From: JAEUJM01 sp044221555
GTDB taxonomy: Bacteria > Actinomycetota > Acidimicrobiia > Acidimicrobiales > DATDAH01
Direction: 5' to 3'
Length of the DNA stretch: 64,000 nucleotides
Assembly (NCBI GenBank): GCA_044221555.1
Contig: JBGAOY010000010.1
Span: 1-64,000 of the forward strand
Made by a program: the position numbers and the translations under genes. Below, in pieces: positions 16,790 through 25,786 of this stretch. A model generated the notes under the pieces. That model did no database searches. It had not been told where the DNA came from and was given only the letters and a program-made list of their open reading frames with translations. Each line of letters begins with the position of its first letter. The stretch's first letter is position 1.

Positions 16790-17392
16790 GTGGCTCCCAC
16801 CACCCGGGCCCGGCTCGATCCGGAGGCCCGCAGGTCCGAGTTGGCCGACGCCGCCATCCGGGCCATCCGGCGCATCGGCGCCGACGCCTCGATGGCCGAC
16901 ATCGCCGCCGAGGCCGGCATCTCCAAGCCGGTGCTCTACCACCACTTCGGCGACAAGGCCGGGTTGGCGACGGCCATCGCCGACCGGTTCCTCGGCGACC
17001 TGGGCCAGACCCTGGACGGCATCTTCGCCGGTGCCGACCCCCATGATCCCCGCGCCGCGGTGGCGGCGGCCATCGACGTGTTCGCCACGTTCGCGGAGCG
17101 CGAGCCGGCACTGCACCGGTTCCTGGTCGAGGGCTCGCAGGGCACCGGGCGTGAGACCGTCGAGCTGCCCGTGCTGCCGGCCCTGGCCGCCCAGGTGGGG
17201 GCGTTCATGGTCACCGGCTTCGGCGCCACGGGCAGCGCCGCCGAGCTCGAGGTGCGCTCGTTCGCGCTGCTGGGCAGCGTCTTCGAGGGCGTGGGCTGGT
17301 GGCTCGACCGGCGCACGCTGACCCGCGCCGAACTGGTCGCCACCCTCACCGACCTGGTCTGCAACGGCCTGGCCGGCGCGCGGGGCGCCTGA
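16790..17392 (+). CDS. TetR-family transcriptional regulator
   Basis: The 200-aa protein has a typical N-terminal helix-turn-helix (RRSELADAAIRAIRR, then ASMADIAAEAGISKPVLYHHFGDKAGL). The rest is a helical ligand and dimer domain. GTG 16790 is 4 nt after the stop of the di-iron gene, so the two are co-transcribed. The most likely operator is the triple CTACCGnCGGTAG array at 15605-15653. The ligand is probably the substrate or product of the di-iron protein, by analogy with other such pairs. A strong hairpin follows the gene. Confidence 0.88.
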   Translation: MAPTTRARLDPEARRSELADAAIRAIRRIGADASMADIAAEAGISKPVLYHHFGDKAGLATAIADRFLGDLGQTLDGIFAGADPHDPRAAVAAAIDVFATFAEREPALHRFLVEGSQGTGRETVELPVLPALAAQVGAFMVTGFGATGSAAELEVRSFALLGSVFEGVGWWLDRRTLTRAELVATLTDLVCNGLAGARGA

Positions 17393-17423
17393 CCCGCCGG
17401 TCCCGCCCCGACCCCCGAGCTCG

Positions 17424-17459
17424 GCGCAATGCCCGGCGCGTGGCGCCCGGAAATTGCGC
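17424..17459. terminator. Bidirectional hairpin terminator
   Basis: The outer arms GCGCAAT (17424-17430) and ATTGCGC (17453-17459) enclose an inner GGCGC/GCGCC stem at 17435-17447. The hairpin lies between the convergent tetR and ubiA-family genes. Confidence 0.55.
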
Positions 17460-17481
17460 TGACCACGCGGGATTCGCTTGG

Positions 17482-18519
17482 TCAGGTGAACCCGAAGCCC
17501 TGGATGTCGGCGATCGCCGCGACCGCCAAGGCCAGGACCAGGATCAGCCCCGCCCGACGGGTGTGCAGGAAGGCGATCGCGGCGAACCAGAGGGGCCAGA
17601 TCGGGAAGCCCGGCGGCGGCTCGTCCGGCCGCGGCTCGCGCATCGCCTTGTCGGCCTTGAGCAGCACCGGGATGCCCGCGGCCACGGCCAGCGTGGGCCA
17701 GGGCAGGGCCCCGGCGGCCACGCAGGCCACGACGGCCACGTAGAAGCCGTGCATCAGGCCGCGGGTGACGGTGCGCGAGCGCGCCTCGCCGAGCAGCACC
17801 GGCATGGTCTTGATGCCCTCGGGGGCGTCCCACGGGATCTTGTCGATGTGCTTGCCCATGAGCACCGCGGTGCAGAGCAACCCGTACGGGACGGACGCGG
17901 CGATCACCTCCCAGGGGATCGAGCCGGTGGCCGAGTAGTAGGTGCCTCCCACCATGAGCGGCCCCCACACGACGAACACGTCGGGCTCACCCAGGCCGCG
18001 CTTCTTCAGGCGCAGCGGGGGAGCGGTGTACGCCGCGCTGAGGAAGAACCCGGCGAACGCGAACGCCAGGACCGGCCACCCCCACACCGAGAACAGCACC
18101 AGCCCGATGGCCAGGTCCACGACGTTCACCAGCAGCGCCGCCGTCGCCAGGCCCCTGCGACTGATCATCCCCGACAGCACCGGGTGCGGTGCGTAGAGCG
18201 CCCGCGGGTACTTCTCGGTGTCGAGCCCCACCGCGGTGTCGAACAGGTCGTTCATCAGGTTGTTCGACACGTGGGCCAGGGTGATGCCCAGCAGGGCCAG
18301 GAAGAACCATCCCGCCTCGAATCCCGGCTGGCGGACGGCCAGCAGGCCGGCCACCGCGCCGGCGGTGACGGTCATGGGCAGCACCGCGGCCCTGGTGAGG
18401 ACGAGCCACTTGCTGACGAGGTCCAGTTCGCCCGATTCCGGCGGGTTCGTGGTCCGCAGCACCTCCCGCCACCGGGCCAGCAGCGGCGTCGAGGTCGGGG
18501 GAGCGGCGGCGTCGGTCAC
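17482..18519 (-). CDS. UbiA-family prenyltransferase
   Basis: The 345-aa membrane protein has about eight or nine hydrophobic helices. It shows both aspartate motifs of the family: NDLFDTAVGLDTE near residue 90, and DKIPWDAPEGIKTMPVLLG near residue 227, which bind the diphosphate through Mg2+. Known members attach prenyl chains to an aromatic acceptor, as in menaquinone or ubiquinone synthesis (MenA/UbiA), or make other lipids. The acceptor cannot be told; MenA is usually encoded with other men genes and none is seen here. GTG 18519 is chosen as start. It is the third gene of a possible P450-MerB-like-UbiA operon. Confidence 0.82.
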   Translation of the reverse strand: MTDAAAPPTSTPLLARWREVLRTTNPPESGELDLVSKWLVLTRAAVLPMTVTAGAVAGLLAVRQPGFEAGWFFLALLGITLAHVSNNLMNDLFDTAVGLDTEKYPRALYAPHPVLSGMISRRGLATAALLVNVVDLAIGLVLFSVWGWPVLAFAFAGFFLSAAYTAPPLRLKKRGLGEPDVFVVWGPLMVGGTYYSATGSIPWEVIAASVPYGLLCTAVLMGKHIDKIPWDAPEGIKTMPVLLGEARSRTVTRGLMHGFYVAVVACVAAGALPWPTLAVAAGIPVLLKADKAMREPRPDEPPPGFPIWPLWFAAIAFLHTRRAGLILVLALAVAAIADIQGFGFT

Positions 18520-18575
18520 GCCGCGGAGCCTACGGCGACGCTCGCGGTCGTGCCCGAGCCGGCGCGGCGTCGGGG

Positions 18576-19301
18576 TCAGCCGTCCCAGTTGGAGACGTCG
18601 ACGCCCATGCCGCGGAAGATGTCCACCACGATCTCGGGCATCATCACCCCGGGCTTCCAGTGGTAGTCCCACATGCGCTGGTCGGCGACGAACTTCACGA
18701 ACTGCTTGGCCTGGTCGAGGTTCACCAGCACGCCGCGGCGGGCCACCTGGCGCTCGTAGCGGTCGGCGTGCTCGGCGTCGATCACGAAGTTCATGGAGTC
18801 GCACATCAGCTCCATGGTGACGTTGTTCCAGTCGTAGGGACTGGACGAGATGTGCAGGAAGATGCCCTCGGGCGTGACGCTCTGGAGCTCGAAGTTCTTC
18901 GACACGAGGGTGATGGGCTCGAGGCAGCACGCGCAGAACCCCTCCAGGCGCACCTCCTTGTCCTTGAACGGCGGCATGTGCGAGAACGCGATCGACTCGC
19001 TGGCGCAGCCCACGAAGCTGTGGAACTCGTCGTCGATGTAGGCCGACACCTGGCTGGGAAAGCTGGAGAAGGGCGGGGCCTTCAGCAGGTTGCAGTTCTG
19101 GGTGTCCTCGTCGACGGTGATGACGATGCCCAGCTGCAGCTGCTTGTACGCGGCCTTGATGCGCCGGCGGTCCAGATCGAGGGCCTCGTGGACCTCGCGC
19201 AGGTTGGGCCCGCGCCCGTGCTCGCACCAGAAGTCGAAGATGAAGGCGCGCACCGCGAGGGCGTCGTCGCTGAACGTGAACGAAGGGACGTGGTGGGGCA
19301 C
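18576..19301 (-). CDS. MerB-like (alkylmercury lyase fold) protein
   Basis: The 241-aa protein has an N-terminal winged-helix-like part (GRGPNLREVHEALDLDRRRIKAAYKQL), as in MerB, then a domain with FVGCASESIAF (Cys99) and GFCACCLEPI (Cys123, 125, 126). MerB uses two Cys and an Asp to cleave C-Hg bonds. Cysteines lie in comparable places, but no Asp four residues from Cys99 is apparent and no mer genes are near, so mercury lysis is doubtful. Relatives annotated as organomercurial lyase-like are common in actinobacteria without a known role. It lies between P450 and UbiA genes, with gaps of about 55 bp. Confidence 0.6.
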   Translation of the reverse strand: MPHHVPSFTFSDDALAVRAFIFDFWCEHGRGPNLREVHEALDLDRRRIKAAYKQLQLGIVITVDEDTQNCNLLKAPPFSSFPSQVSAYIDDEFHSFVGCASESIAFSHMPPFKDKEVRLEGFCACCLEPITLVSKNFELQSVTPEGIFLHISSSPYDWNNVTMELMCDSMNFVIDAEHADRYERQVARRGVLVNLDQAKQFVKFVADQRMWDYHWKPGVMMPEIVVDIFRGMGVDVSNWDG

Positions 19302-19356
19302 AGGGTCTCCAGGTGATCAGGGTGGATGTTCGGGGCGGGTGGTCGGGGACGGGTGT

Positions 19357-20586
19357 TCAGGCGGGCTCGGGGGCGGTGCGCTCAGGGGTGAAGACCGCGG
19401 GCAGGGTGCGCAGGCCGCGGACGAAGGCGCCGGGAACGAACTCGGGGACCACGCCGGGCGCCGGGGCGATGTCGGGCAGTCGACGCAGCAGCTCCTCGAA
19501 GAACACCCGCAGCTCGAGGCGCGCCAGCGAGGCGCCCAGGCAGAAGTGGGTGCCGAACCCGAAGGCGATGTGGTTGTTGTGGGTGCGGGTGACGTCGAAG
19601 CGCTGGGGGTCGTCGAACACGGCCTCGTCCCGGTTGGCCGACGAGTACATCAACAGCACCTCGTCGCCCTCACGGATGCGTTGACCGCCGAACTCGACGT
19701 CGCGCGTGGCGGTGCGGCGCATGTTGAGGATGGGCGTCACGTAGCGGATGAACTCCTCGACCGCGTTGGGGATCAGCGACGGGTCGTCGATCAGCAACTG
19801 GCGTTGGTCGGGGTGGCGGCTGAGCAGCAGGATGGTCGTGGCGATCACGTTGCGGGTGGTCTCGGCCCCGCCGTCGAGCAGCAGCAGGGCCTCGGAGATG
19901 ATGTCGCCCTCGTCGAGGGGGCAGCCGTCGATCTCGGCCCCGGTCCACACGGTCATGCAGTCGTCGCCGGGCTGGGCCCGCTTCGTCTCGGCCAGCGCGG
20001 CGGCGTGGACGGCGAAGTCCGCGGCCGCGACGAGGACGTCGTTGTTCAGGTAACGGGGGCCGCCCCCGGCGGCGATGGTGGTCTCCGACCAGTCCCGCAG
20101 CTTGGGCCACAGGTCGTCGTCGAAGCCCAGCAGCCAGCCGATCATCATGGCCGGGAGGGGCGCGGCCAGGTCCTGCACGACCTCGCACTCGCCGTGCGCC
20201 GACACGGCGTCGATGAGCCGGGTCACCACCGCCCGGATCTCGCCCTCGTGCTCGTGGGCGGCGCGCGGGGTGAAGCGGCGGGAGACGAGTCGGCGCCGCT
20301 TGGTGTGGAGGGGGTCGTCCAGCCCGATCATCGACGTGTCGCCGTCGAGGTTGGGGCGATAGCCCTTCGCGCTGGTGAAGGTGCGAGTGTCCTTCTCGAT
20401 CGCGACGATGTCGTGGTACCGCGTCACGCCCCACAGCCGGTTGGTGTCGTCCCAGTACACGGGGGCGTGGGCTCGCATCCACGCGTAGGTGGGCTCGGGG
20501 TCGCCGGCGTACAGCGCTCCGTCGAGCAGGTCGATGGGGCCGTCGTCCGGGTGGATGGCGCCCGCGGGCGCTGCGGCGTCCGTCAT
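19357..20586 (-). CDS. Cytochrome P450 monooxygenase
   Basis: The 409-aa soluble P450 has the I-helix GGAETT (239-244), the K-helix ExxR at Glu278-Arg281, and the haem loop FGFGTHFCLGASLARLE with Cys349 as thiolate ligand. DPLHTKRRRLVSRRFTPRA is the usual C-helix haem contact. It would hydroxylate a lipid substrate using a separate ferredoxin and reductase, neither of which is next door. Several steroid P450s (CYP124, 125, 142) share this plan, but the subfamily is not assigned. ATG 20586 has a GGGGGA box. It diverges from an epoxide hydrolase across a KstR-like palindrome. Confidence 0.92.
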   Translation of the reverse strand: MTDAAAPAGAIHPDDGPIDLLDGALYAGDPEPTYAWMRAHAPVYWDDTNRLWGVTRYHDIVAIEKDTRTFTSAKGYRPNLDGDTSMIGLDDPLHTKRRRLVSRRFTPRAAHEHEGEIRAVVTRLIDAVSAHGECEVVQDLAAPLPAMMIGWLLGFDDDLWPKLRDWSETTIAAGGGPRYLNNDVLVAAADFAVHAAALAETKRAQPGDDCMTVWTGAEIDGCPLDEGDIISEALLLLDGGAETTRNVIATTILLLSRHPDQRQLLIDDPSLIPNAVEEFIRYVTPILNMRRTATRDVEFGGQRIREGDEVLLMYSSANRDEAVFDDPQRFDVTRTHNNHIAFGFGTHFCLGASLARLELRVFFEELLRRLPDIAPAPGVVPEFVPGAFVRGLRTLPAVFTPERTAPEPA

Positions 20587-20630
20587 CGGTTGCGTCCCCC
20601 TGGTGTGCGATCGGTGGCGAGGTCGAGCGG

Positions 20631-20648
20631 ACGAGAACGTGTTCTCGT
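20631..20648. promoter_or_regulatory. KstR-like palindrome between P450 and epoxide hydrolase
   Basis: ACGAGAAC-GT-GTTCTCGT is a perfect inverted repeat with 8-bp arms. Its core AGAACGTGTTCT fits the published KstR consensus TnnAACnnGTTnnA except for the outermost T and A, which are G and C. It lies 20 bp before the epoxide hydrolase start and 45 bp before the P450 start, a good place to repress both. Confidence 0.65.
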
Positions 20649-20667
20649 CTGAGGGTATGTTCGCACA

Positions 20668-21831
20668 GTGACCACCGCCATCGAGCCGTACCGCGTGGAC
20701 GTGCCCGAGGCCGTGCTGGGCGACCTGCGTGAGCGCCTGGCCCGTACCCGCTGGCCCGACCAGCTGCCGGGCACGGCGTGGGCGCCGGGCGCTCCCCTCG
20801 ACGCCGTCCGTCGGCTCTGCGCCTACTGGGCCGAGCAGTTCGACTGGCGGGCGGTCGAGGCCCGGTTGAACGGCTTCGACCAGTTCGTCACCGAGGCGCA
20901 CGGCGAGCGGCTGCACTTCCTCCATGTCCGCTCACCGGAGGACGACGCCCTGCCCCTCGTGCTCACCCACGGCTGGCCGGGGTCGGTGGTCGAGTTCCTG
21001 GAGGTGATCGGACCGCTCGCCGACCCCGTCGCCCACGGCGGCGAGGCCGCCGATGCGTTCCACGTCGTGGTCCCTTCGATCCCCGGCTACGGCTTCTCCG
21101 GGCCGACCCGGCACACCGGGGTGGACGTGGCCACGGTGGCCGCCGCGGTCGCCGAGCTCATGTCCCGTCTCGGCTACGACCGCTACGGCGCGCAGGGCGG
21201 CGACTGGGGGTCGATGGTGTCGCGGCGCCTGGGGGGCATCGACGCCGCTCACGTGGTGGGCGTGCACGTCAACATGTTCATCACGGGACCGCCCGAGGGT
21301 GGCGACGCGATGGAGGGAGTCACCGAGGCCGAGGTGGCCGCGATGACCGAGGCCGGGGAGGTGATGAAGACCGGGCTGGGCTACATGCAGCTCCAGAGCA
21401 CGAAGCCCCAGACCCTCTCCTACGGGCTCACCGACTCGCCTGCGGGCCTGGCCGCGTGGATCCTCGACAAGCTCCACGCCTGGACCGATCACGGGCCCGA
21501 GGAGGACAGCGCCCTCACGCCCGACCAGATGCTGGCCAACATTACCACCTACTGGGTGACGGGCACCGCCCACTCGGCGGCCCGGCTGTACTACGAGTCG
21601 GCCCGGGCCCGCACCGCGGGCCAGGACCTGAGCATCGGTCGCAGCGAGGTGCCCACGGGCTACGCCGCGTACCCGGGAGAGCTGTTCAGGCCGCCGCGGC
21701 GCTGGGTGGAGGCGGCCTGCAACCTGGTCCACTACGCCGAGATGCCCCGCGGCGGTCATTTCGCGGCATGGGAGCAGCCCGAGCTCTTCGTCGACGACGT
21801 CAGGACGTTCTTCCGGTTGGTGCGGCCCTGA
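20668..21831 (+). CDS. Epoxide hydrolase (EPHX N-terminal domain type)
   Basis: The 387-aa alpha/beta hydrolase opens with the microsomal-type epoxide hydrolase N-terminal domain (YRVDVPEAVLGDLRERLARTRWPD). It has HGWPGS for the oxyanion hole, the nucleophile Asp in QGGDWGS, and His in GGHFAAWEQP. It converts an epoxide to a vicinal diol. Divergence from a P450 and the shared palindrome suggest that it handles epoxides made during oxidation of the same lipid. GTG 20668 is the start. The 3' end overlaps the convergent unknown gene by 32 bp. Confidence 0.9.
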   Translation: MTTAIEPYRVDVPEAVLGDLRERLARTRWPDQLPGTAWAPGAPLDAVRRLCAYWAEQFDWRAVEARLNGFDQFVTEAHGERLHFLHVRSPEDDALPLVLTHGWPGSVVEFLEVIGPLADPVAHGGEAADAFHVVVPSIPGYGFSGPTRHTGVDVATVAAAVAELMSRLGYDRYGAQGGDWGSMVSRRLGGIDAAHVVGVHVNMFITGPPEGGDAMEGVTEAEVAAMTEAGEVMKTGLGYMQLQSTKPQTLSYGLTDSPAGLAAWILDKLHAWTDHGPEEDSALTPDQMLANITTYWVTGTAHSAARLYYESARARTAGQDLSIGRSEVPTGYAAYPGELFRPPRRWVEAACNLVHYAEMPRGGHFAAWEQPELFVDDVRTFFRLVRP

Positions 21832-22411
21832 TCTCGAGGCAGGGATGGCCGAGCTCGGCGGACGCGAGCCCGGCGTCGAGCGCCGCTCGGTAGGTGGGCG
21901 CGAGCTCGAGGAACCGCGCCCGCTGACACTCGCGCACGATGCCGTCGAGGGTGTCGATCGCCGCCTGCAGGGATGTCCGGTCGGGCGGGGCCGACGTGGC
22001 GAGGCAGGCGTGGAGGGTGAGCGCGATCGCCGGGAGCAGACGGAGGCACTCGTCCAGGTCCCCCCGGTCGGCCGGTTGGGCGATCAGCGCACGGCGGCTC
22101 CGATACGAGGCGTCCCCCCGCCCTCCGGTCGACGGTGCTCGTGGCGACGTCTGAGGAGGGGTCGCGAGTGCGGCGTCCAGGGTGGCGAGCACGCGTTCGG
22201 CCGTCGGCGTCCAGCGGTCATCGAGCGCTTCTCTCGCGATCGCCCGCATGCGCTGCAGGATCGCGTCGCTGTCCACCAGTTCCCGCATCCGGCGGGCCGA
22301 TCCGGCGAGGGACCAGTCGTCGGCGAGGCTGAGGCGAACCGCCTGTGCCAGGCAGGCCCGCAGGTAGGTGCCGGGGCGGTAGGTGCGTCCGCCCGGGAGC
22401 GCCATCGTCAT
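21800..22411 (-). CDS. Unknown 203-aa helical protein
   Basis: The product is Ala/Arg/Leu-rich and appears entirely helical, with no signal peptide or membrane segment. A central low-complexity stretch (PPQTSPRAPSTGGRGDASYRS) divides two helical parts. It is not recognised. ATG 22411 is the most upstream start giving normal codon use; an ATG six nt further in is also possible. The stop lies inside the end of the epoxide hydrolase gene on the other strand. The gene may be connected with the adjacent small gene at 22548 and the signalling operon, which share its strand. Confidence 0.5.
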   Translation of the reverse strand: MTMALPGGRTYRPGTYLRACLAQAVRLSLADDWSLAGSARRMRELVDSDAILQRMRAIAREALDDRWTPTAERVLATLDAALATPPQTSPRAPSTGGRGDASYRSRRALIAQPADRGDLDECLRLLPAIALTLHACLATSAPPDRTSLQAAIDTLDGIVRECQRARFLELAPTYRAALDAGLASAELGHPCLEIRAAPTGRTS

Positions 22412-22458
22412 CTGGCAGCGCCCGTCCGGGGGTTGCGCATCGGAGCCGCGCGCGAGTG

Positions 22459-22499
22459 TGAGGGAGGCCACCCGGGAGCGGGTTCCGGGCGGCCTCCCT
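22459..22499. terminator. Strong hairpin terminator
   Basis: GAGGGAGGCC (22459-22468) pairs perfectly with GGCCTCCCTC (22490-22499), with further CCCGG/CCGGG pairing inside. It lies downstream of the minus-strand gene at 22548 and so probably ends the signalling operon transcript. Confidence 0.65.
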
Positions 22500-22547
22500 C
22501 TGTCCCGAGCTGCTGGGGGGGCACCTCGCGTGCTCGGGCGACTGTGG

Positions 22548-22832
22548 TCATCGCAACAGGTGTCGTTGCAGGGCCTGACTGGCCAGGCGCACCTGGCGGG
22601 CTGCTGTGGCGAGCCGATCGGCCATGTCCGCACCAGTCGGCCCATCGGCCATCGCCCCGGCCCACAGGCGCCCGAGCGTCGCGCCCACGTCGTCGAGGTC
22701 GTGGCGCGCCGAGTCGAGGACACCCGACCGCCACGCATCATCCCCGGACGGGTCGCCGGCCTCCGTCAGCCGGTCATCGACGGCGGATGACGCTGCTGAG
22801 CGTTGGGCGTCGCCGTCGTTGCGTCGATCCAT
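22548..22832 (-). CDS. Small unknown helical protein (94 aa)
   Basis: The likely start is ATG 22832, preceded by AAGGGGA at 8 nt; a longer frame to 22949 has poor codon quality. The protein has a hydrophilic N-terminus and a helical end (MADRLATAARQVRLASQALQRHLLR). It follows the response regulator gene on the same strand with about 150 bp between them and ends at a strong hairpin. It could be a small partner of the signalling operon, but nothing in it is recognised. Confidence 0.55.
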   Translation of the reverse strand: MDRRNDGDAQRSAASSAVDDRLTEAGDPSGDDAWRSGVLDSARHDLDDVGATLGRLWAGAMADGPTGADMADRLATAARQVRLASQALQRHLLR

Positions 22833-22979
22833 CGGGGTCGATCCCCTTGGCTGTCCGACCGGTCTGTGGGGACTCTGACCGGCTGCGTGTGGCTCACGCT
22901 GTCTGGAGTATGGAGGGCGGACCTCCACGGGGAGCCGACTCGCCGTCAACGTCTGGTCAACGGGTCACTGGCGGCGTGC

Positions 22980-23699
22980 TCAGGGGTCGAAGCGGTACCC
23001 GCCGCCCCGGACCGTCATCAACCACCGAGGCGAGGATTGCTCGAGGCAGAGCTTTCGTCGGATGCGATGGACGTGCTCCCGCACCGTCGTGGTGCTCTGC
23101 CATTCGGGATCCGACCGCCAGACCTGCCGGAGCAGCTGGTCGGCGGAGAACACCTGGCGGGGCGAGCCGGCGAGGAACGCCAGGAGGTCGAACTCCTTGG
23201 GGGTCAACTCCACGAGGCGCTCACCGAGCGTCACCTCGCGGGCCGAGAGGTCGATCGTCAACTCGTCGAAGGTGAGGCGGCGGGCCGTGACCACCGGGCT
23301 GGTCCGTCGCAGCACGGCGCTGACCCGAGCCGCCACCTCGCGGGGCGAGAACGGCTTGGCGATGTAGTCGTCGGCGCCGATCTCGAGGCCGACGATCCGG
23401 TCGGTGACGTCGCCTCGGCCGCTCAGGATGATCACGGGCACGTTGCCGGTCGCCCGCAGGGCCCGGACGACGTCGAGGCCCGACATCCCGGGCAGGCCGA
23501 GGTCGAGGACGATCAGGTCGGGGACACGCTGCGACGCGCGGTCGAGGGCGGTGGGCCCGTCGCCGGCCTCGATCACGTCGAAGCCATCGCGCTCGAGCGC
23601 GGTGCGGAGGATCGAACGCACCTCGTGCTCGTCGTCGACGACCAGCACGAGGCGGTGGCTCTTGGCCGCGTTGCCCGGGGTGTCCGATGGCGCGGTCAT
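22980..23699 (-). CDS. OmpR-family response regulator
   Basis: The 239-aa protein has a receiver domain with the acidic pair Asp22-Asp23, phosphoacceptor Asp66 (VLDLGLPG) and AKPF lysine, then a winged-helix DNA-binding domain ending in REHVHRIRRKL and VRGGGYRFDP. The partner is the histidine kinase encoded directly upstream: the ATG at 23699 overlaps the kinase stop as ATGA. It should bind DNA as a phosphorylated dimer. It is the last member of a four-gene signalling operon. No tandem repeats suited to an OmpR operator were noticed nearby. Confidence 0.92.
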   Translation of the reverse strand: MTAPSDTPGNAAKSHRLVLVVDDEHEVRSILRTALERDGFDVIEAGDGPTALDRASQRVPDLIVLDLGLPGMSGLDVVRALRATGNVPVIILSGRGDVTDRIVGLEIGADDYIAKPFSPREVAARVSAVLRRTSPVVTARRLTFDELTIDLSAREVTLGERLVELTPKEFDLLAFLAGSPRQVFSADQLLRQVWRSDPEWQSTTTVREHVHRIRRKLCLEQSSPRWLMTVRGGGYRFDP

Positions 23700-25786
23700 G
23701 GCCCGCCCCGCACGGTCGATCCGTGCCCGGGGACAGCGGGGAGCGAGATGTGCATCGTGGTGCCGATGCCGGGCGACGACGTGGCCGTGATGGCGCCCCC
23801 CGCGGCACGGACGATCAGCGCCGTGGTGGCCAGGCCGATGCCCGTTCCCTTGGACTTGGTGGAGAAGAACGGTTCGAACGCCTGCGCCAAGGCGTCGTCG
23901 TCCATGCCCTCGCCGGTGTCGGTGACGTCCAAGTGCAGCGTTGCCGTGCCGTCCACCGGGCGGTCCGAGGTGGTGGCGATGGTCACCCGACCGGCGCCGA
24001 GCATGGCATCGCGGGCGTTCAGCACCAGGTTCAACAGCACCTGCTCCAGTCGATTCGGCTCGATGGCCACCAGGTCGGTCGTGGCGTGGAGGTCGAGCTC
24101 GAGGTCGATCGACGGGCCGAGCACACCGCCGAGGAGCTCGGCGAACGAGGCGATCACGGCGTTGATCGAGACGGGTGCCGGACGCGGGGCCGCTTCGAGC
24201 TTCATGGTGGTGAGGTTCTCGACGAGCCCGGTGGCGCGACGCAGTGCCGCGCCGATCGACTCGGCACGGGATCGGGCCGATGCCGGCAAGCCGTCGGTCT
24301 CGAGCAGGAGCTCGAGGTGGCCACCGATGATCCCCAGCGCGTTGTTGAAGTCGTGGGCGATCCCGCCCGCCAACTGGCCGAGCAGGTCGAATCGCTCCCC
24401 GGACTCCACCTGGTGCTCGAGCTCACGCTCGCGGGTCACGTCGATGCCCGTGCCGATGATGTGGGCCGCCGTCGTGGCCTCGTCGTCGAGCGGCGCGAAG
24501 GTCCAGCGGATTCGACGGCGGGCGCCCGTGACGGTGATCCAGTCTCCCTCGTAGGCCACCGGGCGTCCCTGTCCGAGCAGGTCGGCGAGACGCGCCCGGA
24601 ACCGGTCTCGCTCGTCGGCCGGCACCAACCGCTCGACGAGGTCGTCGCCCCGCACGTCCTGCGAACGGAAACCGGTCACACGTCCGCACGCGGCGTTGAA
24701 GACGACCACGTGCAGGTCGCGGTCGAGCACGAGGACGAGGGCATCGAGCGAGGCGATGACCCGGCGACTGAACTCCTCGGCCCTGCGGAGCTCGTGATCG
24801 GCAGCGTGCTGGAGGGTCTCGTCACGGATGATCGCCGTCTGCACCCAGTGATCATCGATCCGGGCGTTGGAGATCGTGATGCCGGCCGGGAACGTCTCCC
24901 CGTCGCGGTTGAGGATCATGATGGAGGGCCGCTCGCCCATGGGGCGCCAGGCGCCGAGTTCGCTCACGAACTCCTCGATGAAGGCCGAGTGGCGGGTCGC
25001 GACCTCGTGGGGCAGGATTCTCGACAGCGGTTGTCCCAGCATCTCCGCGGCCGGCCAGCCGAGCAGTTCCTCGGCGGCGCGATTGTACAGGATGATGCGC
25101 TCGTCGTGGTCGATCGAGATGATGCCGTCGCTGGCCGACTCGACGATGGCCTCCAGCCGGAGCGACGCCGACTTGATGGTCTGCTCGGCCGGCGTGAGGG
25201 ACTCGAAGTCGCGGGCGTCGATCCCGACGTCGAGCAGCCAGCGGAACTCGGAGTCGCGTGCGTCGCTGGTGGGTGCCTCGGCGACGATCGCGATCACCGC
25301 GACCGTGTCGCCGGATCGTTGGCGCAGCTCGAGGTCGGCGCGGTGGCCGCTACCGGCAGTCGTCGCGGCGCGCCGCATGAGGCGGAACGCCGCCGTACGG
25401 CTCTCGTCGGAGAGGAACACCGACAGGGGCTTGCCCTCGGCGAACTCCGGCCGGATGAGGAGGAGCGCCGCGGCCGGCTCGTTGATCGAGGTGATCACGC
25501 CGGTCGGGTCGGTGACCACGTACGCCGCGGGACCGGACGCGAAGAGGTCCTCGAAGTAGCGCCGCTGCCGCTCGATCTGCTCCCGGCTGACGAGCAGCTC
25601 CTCGGTCTGCGTGGCCAGCTCCTCGCCGGCGACGTGGAGCTCCTCGAGCGCGGTCGTGAGCTCGGCGAGGGCGGCTCGGGCGACGTCCTCGGCGTCGCGT
25701 CGGGTGCTGCTGTCGAGCAGGAGGCCGGTCAGGTGGTCGACGCGGTCCTGCACGTCGCGGATCTGGTCGTCGAAGGTCTCGCTCAC
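23696..25786 (-). CDS. Multi-PAS soluble histidine kinase
   Basis: The 696-aa kinase has an N-terminal coiled coil, then three PAS domains (FEDLFASGPAAYVVTDPTG, LEAIVESASDGIISIDHDE, VIASLDALVLVLDRD), with PAC-like ends such as TGIDVTRERELEHQ. The dimerisation helix has GGIAHDFNNALG with the phospho-His. The ATPase domain has NLVLNARDAM, DTGEGM and GTGIGLAT. No membrane helix is present, so it senses a cytoplasmic signal such as a redox cofactor or ligand bound to a PAS domain. The GTG start at 25786 overlaps the CheR-PAS stop by 4 nt, and the end overlaps the regulator start by 4 nt. Confidence 0.9.
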   Translation of the reverse strand: MSETFDDQIRDVQDRVDHLTGLLLDSSTRRDAEDVARAALAELTTALEELHVAGEELATQTEELLVSREQIERQRRYFEDLFASGPAAYVVTDPTGVITSINEPAAALLLIRPEFAEGKPLSVFLSDESRTAAFRLMRRAATTAGSGHRADLELRQRSGDTVAVIAIVAEAPTSDARDSEFRWLLDVGIDARDFESLTPAEQTIKSASLRLEAIVESASDGIISIDHDERIILYNRAAEELLGWPAAEMLGQPLSRILPHEVATRHSAFIEEFVSELGAWRPMGERPSIMILNRDGETFPAGITISNARIDDHWVQTAIIRDETLQHAADHELRRAEEFSRRVIASLDALVLVLDRDLHVVVFNAACGRVTGFRSQDVRGDDLVERLVPADERDRFRARLADLLGQGRPVAYEGDWITVTGARRRIRWTFAPLDDEATTAAHIIGTGIDVTRERELEHQVESGERFDLLGQLAGGIAHDFNNALGIIGGHLELLLETDGLPASARSRAESIGAALRRATGLVENLTTMKLEAAPRPAPVSINAVIASFAELLGGVLGPSIDLELDLHATTDLVAIEPNRLEQVLLNLVLNARDAMLGAGRVTIATTSDRPVDGTATLHLDVTDTGEGMDDDALAQAFEPFFSTKSKGTGIGLATTALIVRAAGGAITATSSPGIGTTMHISLPAVPGHGSTVRGGP

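Noticed and set aside
18576..19301. Mercury-resistance locus
   Set aside because: No merA, merR or merT gene is present and the MerB catalytic Asp is not apparent.
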